Source: an uncultured Clostridia bacterium (GTDB taxonomy: Bacteria > Bacillota > Clostridia > Saccharofermentanales > Saccharofermentanaceae). Taken from it: a DNA stretch of 5,985 nucleotides. The stretch lies in assembly GCA_946405115.1 (NCBI GenBank), contig CAMJGB010000118.1, positions 1-5,985 on the forward strand, in the 5' to 3' direction. Positions 4,167 to 5,985 of the stretch are shown piece by piece; positions within the stretch are counted from its first letter, which is position 1; each line of letters starts with the position of its first letter. The notes below the pieces were generated by a model. The model was not told the origin of the DNA, did not search any database, and worked only from the letters and a program-made list of their open reading frames with translations. The position numbers and the translations under genes were made by a program.

Positions 4167-5450
4167 TTAGAATTCGTCGACTTCGAGGGTCGAGTAATGC
4201 ACATACTGGGCTACGGGTTCCTGCGCAATGGCATTGTAGATATCAGGATCAATCGCTTCCGGATCATATCTGTGATCATAAGGATTAAGGTCCTGCTCAG
4301 CACACATGAAGTAATAACCTTCTGCTGCAGAGAATGCGAGCGCATCACAGTGATACCACGCACCGTCGAGATATACGAGATTCCAGTAGTGAGCTGACCA
4401 GGTTACAGGATATCTTGCCATCAGGATATTCGGGATGCCTTCCATATCAAGGAAAGCCCTGCAAACTGCATAGTATGTGTAGCAGTCTCCCCTAAGCGTA
4501 GTAAGCCCGTCGTAAGCTGCGCATGTCCAGTCTGTTTTATCGGCTACACCTGCGTAGTAAACATTGTAGTGAGCCCAGTGGAATATGCGGAATGCCTTTT
4601 CGATGTCGGTCATGTCTTCCGTGTAGATCTGATACTGCTCGTTAAGTTCACGGCAAAGATCGTAGAGCACTTCCACCTCGTAGTAACGCTCAGGCTCAAC
4701 TCTCAACGTGAGCGTGACCGTAACGGAATCGCTGTTGCCATTCTCGTCACAGGCGGTGTAAGTTACCGGATACTCGCCGGGGTTACTTATATCTATCAGC
4801 GAGGTATCCACGGTAAGCTCAGGTTCAGCATCGTAATTATCAGTTACGGTGATGCCCTCAAGATAAGAGATGCTGTGACCGATGAAAGCTTCGATATCGT
4901 GTGCGCCATAGATTAAAGGGGCAGTGTGATCATCTATCACCGTGAAAGGAACTTCTACCACTCCCTCGTTGCCGTAAGCATCTGTAAGAAGAACATCGAA
5001 CACATAATCGCCGCCCAAGCTTACATCAGGCTCGGATGCATATGTAACAGTAACGGGCGCAAGATCGTAAACATCAGTTACAACGGAAGAAGCCTCCGGC
5101 AACTGACCGCAGTAGATTGTCTGAGGAATGGCGGTTCCCGTAGGCGCCGTAGTGTCCACAATATTAAGAACTACATTCTGGTGAAACTCTCGTCCTAAGT
5201 CATCGAATTTAAGAACCAGCGAATAAGATCCCGGAACAGTTGTATCGATTGAAGTTATGTCTGTATAAAAACCACACTCGGGAATCGGCTCCGTAAGAAA
5301 GTCTTCAAGCTTAATCTCAGAGCCGGTCTCGATGGTTACCTCGGGAACAATGACAGATCTTTCCCTGTTTATCCGGTTATAAACATAACCGCCCGTGAAG
5401 GCGATTGAGAGGCAGCATATAGCAATGGGAATGATTATCTTCTTATTCAT
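4167..5450 (-). CDS. Membrane-anchored or secreted Ig-like repeat protein with transglutaminase-like domain
   Basis: A 427-residue extracytoplasmic protein. Residues 5-24 are hydrophobic after MNKK, acting as a signal peptide or anchor. Three Ig-like beta domains follow at about 33-98, 104-172 and 179-252. Their boundaries are marked by repeated DTTAP (99-103) and DHTAP (174-178), and the third has the DNYD and GEYPVTYTACDENGN pattern of bacterial surface repeats. The C-terminal part (about 260-400) is a transglutaminase-core fold with a plausible catalytic triad: Cys323 in RGDCYTY, His354 in SAHYWN and Asp369 in YHCDA. Bacterial members are usually cysteine proteases or cross-linking enzymes at the cell surface; the substrate is unknown. 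The ATG at 5448-5450 follows AAGGTGAT, which overlaps the stop of the upstream opine dehydrogenase gene (3-base gap), so translation is likely coupled. The fold is confident; the function is not. Confidence 0.88.
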   Translation of the reverse strand: MNKKIIIPIAICCLSIAFTGGYVYNRINRERSVIVPEVTIETGSEIKLEDFLTEPIPECGFYTDITSIDTTVPGSYSLVLKFDDLGREFHQNVVLNIVDTTAPTGTAIPQTIYCGQLPEASSVVTDVYDLAPVTVTYASEPDVSLGGDYVFDVLLTDAYGNEGVVEVPFTVIDDHTAPLIYGAHDIEAFIGHSISYLEGITVTDNYDAEPELTVDTSLIDISNPGEYPVTYTACDENGNSDSVTVTLTLRVEPERYYEVEVLYDLCRELNEQYQIYTEDMTDIEKAFRIFHWAHYNVYYAGVADKTDWTCAAYDGLTTLRGDCYTYYAVCRAFLDMEGIPNILMARYPVTWSAHYWNLVYLDGAWYHCDALAFSAAEGYYFMCAEQDLNPYDHRYDPEAIDPDIYNAIAQEPVAQYVHYSTLEVDEF

Positions 5451-5453
5451 CTA

Positions 5454-5985
5454 TCACCTTAGATAGAAGTTCCTGAAATCCTCTGGCGTATTTATTCCAT
5501 AATCAGAATATGAGAAATCATCATGCTCAATTCTGATGCTGTCATACCATGCAAGAGTCTCATCGATATTGGGTGTATCAACTCCTGCGAAGACAGCGAT
5601 CTGCTTAATTATGGAAAGACCGTATGAGAAGTCAGCCGTGAAGTATCTTGAATGAAGATCCGGAATGAATCCTCCGTCCACTTTAACCTGAGGAGTCGTG
5701 AGACCCTTGAACGCAGGGATACTCGAGATCTTCGCAGTCATCGCTTCTACAGTCGGACTCTCATAATGAATCCTCAATGACTTAACAAACTCAAGCTGAT
5801 ACTCGGGCAATGCCTTACAGATAGCCTGAACTTCATCATCACACAACAGAAGAAGCGTAGATGAATCATCGTCCCACTCCTCGTAGAATAACGGAATCTT
5901 CTCATAAGTTAATCCGGGCTTATAATCACGGAACAGACTTCTTAATCTCGTAGTATGCAGAATCGGATTAGAAGGCGTCATCGTA
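5454..5985 (-). CDS. Opine (octopine/nopaline) dehydrogenase family protein, 3' part only
   Basis: The reading frame is open to the right edge, so this is the C-terminal 176 or so residues of a protein that is typically about 350-400 long; the apparent ATG at 5979-5981 is probably internal. The family joins an amino acid and an alpha-keto acid by NAD(P)H-dependent reductive amination, in the cytoplasm. Counting from that Met, NPILH (5-9) holds the family's conserved substrate and catalytic His9. LFYEEWDDDS (31-40) is a characteristic conserved block. SRYFTAD gives Arg112 and Asp117, with the same five-residue spacing as the Arg/Asp pair of characterised opine dehydrogenases, where Asp and His act together. 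The NAD-binding Rossmann half would lie beyond the window. It is the upstream partner of the transglutaminase-like gene. The actual substrates cannot be read from this part. Confidence 0.82.
   Translation of the reverse strand, partial: TMTPSNPILHTTRLRSLFRDYKPGLTYEKIPLFYEEWDDDSSTLLLLCDDEVQAICKALPEYQLEFVKSLRIHYESPTVEAMTAKISSIPAFKGLTTPQVKVDGGFIPDLHSRYFTADFSYGLSIIKQIAVFAGVDTPNIDETLAWYDSIRIEHDDFSYSDYGINTPEDFRNFYLR

Noticed and set aside
4569..4916. Plus-strand frames opposite the Ig/transglutaminase-like gene
   Set aside because: They are shadows of a gene with an intact catalytic triad and domain pattern; none has a supported start.

Overview
The window looks like chromosomal DNA from a Gram-positive anaerobe of the Clostridia (Bacillota), perhaps a Lachnospiraceae or Oscillospiraceae relative from a gut or rumen. 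This is inferred from strong AGGAGG-type ribosome binding sites, consensus TTGACA/TATAAT promoters, three tRNA genes that encode their own CCA ends, a lipoprotein with a Thr/Pro-rich linker and SH3b domain, and TetR, CPBP and GNAT proteins of a clostridial style. Base composition is moderate and even. No insertion sequence, CRISPR array, integrase or phage gene is visible.

All seven protein genes lie on the minus strand and the three tRNAs on the plus strand. From the right edge leftwards: (a) 5454-5985 is the C-terminal part of an opine (octopine/nopaline) dehydrogenase, cut by the window edge. It is followed after 3 bases by a membrane-anchored or secreted protein with Ig-like domains and a transglutaminase-like cysteine protease fold (4167-5450). 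(b) 4056-4166 holds a large branched terminator-like hairpin between that gene and tRNA-Lys (3980-4055). (c) 3814-3979 is a divergent control region with a tRNA-Lys promoter, a probable promoter for the membrane-protein gene 2830-3795, and two palindromes. (d) 2454-2829 carries a tRNA-His/tRNA-Gln operon with its own promoter and terminator, and a divergent promoter for the tetR operon. (e) 550-2441 is a compact tetR-CPBP-GNAT operon. (f) 40-474 is an SH3b lipoprotein gene with its own likely promoter.

The best-supported unit is the tetR operon. It has a perfect-consensus promoter whose -10 and start site are covered by two overlapping copies of TATAAC-N4-GTTATA, just upstream of a TetR gene that is translationally coupled to a CPBP-family membrane protein. 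This reads as a self-repressed module for envelope stress, a toxic compound or a peptide, with a GNAT acetyltransferase downstream. The GNAT start codon sits beside a 10-bp RNA hairpin that may limit its translation. The opine dehydrogenase/transglutaminase pair is a second coupled unit of unknown joint purpose. No clearly new large system is evident; the interest lies mainly in regulatory sites and in the unusual gene pairings.
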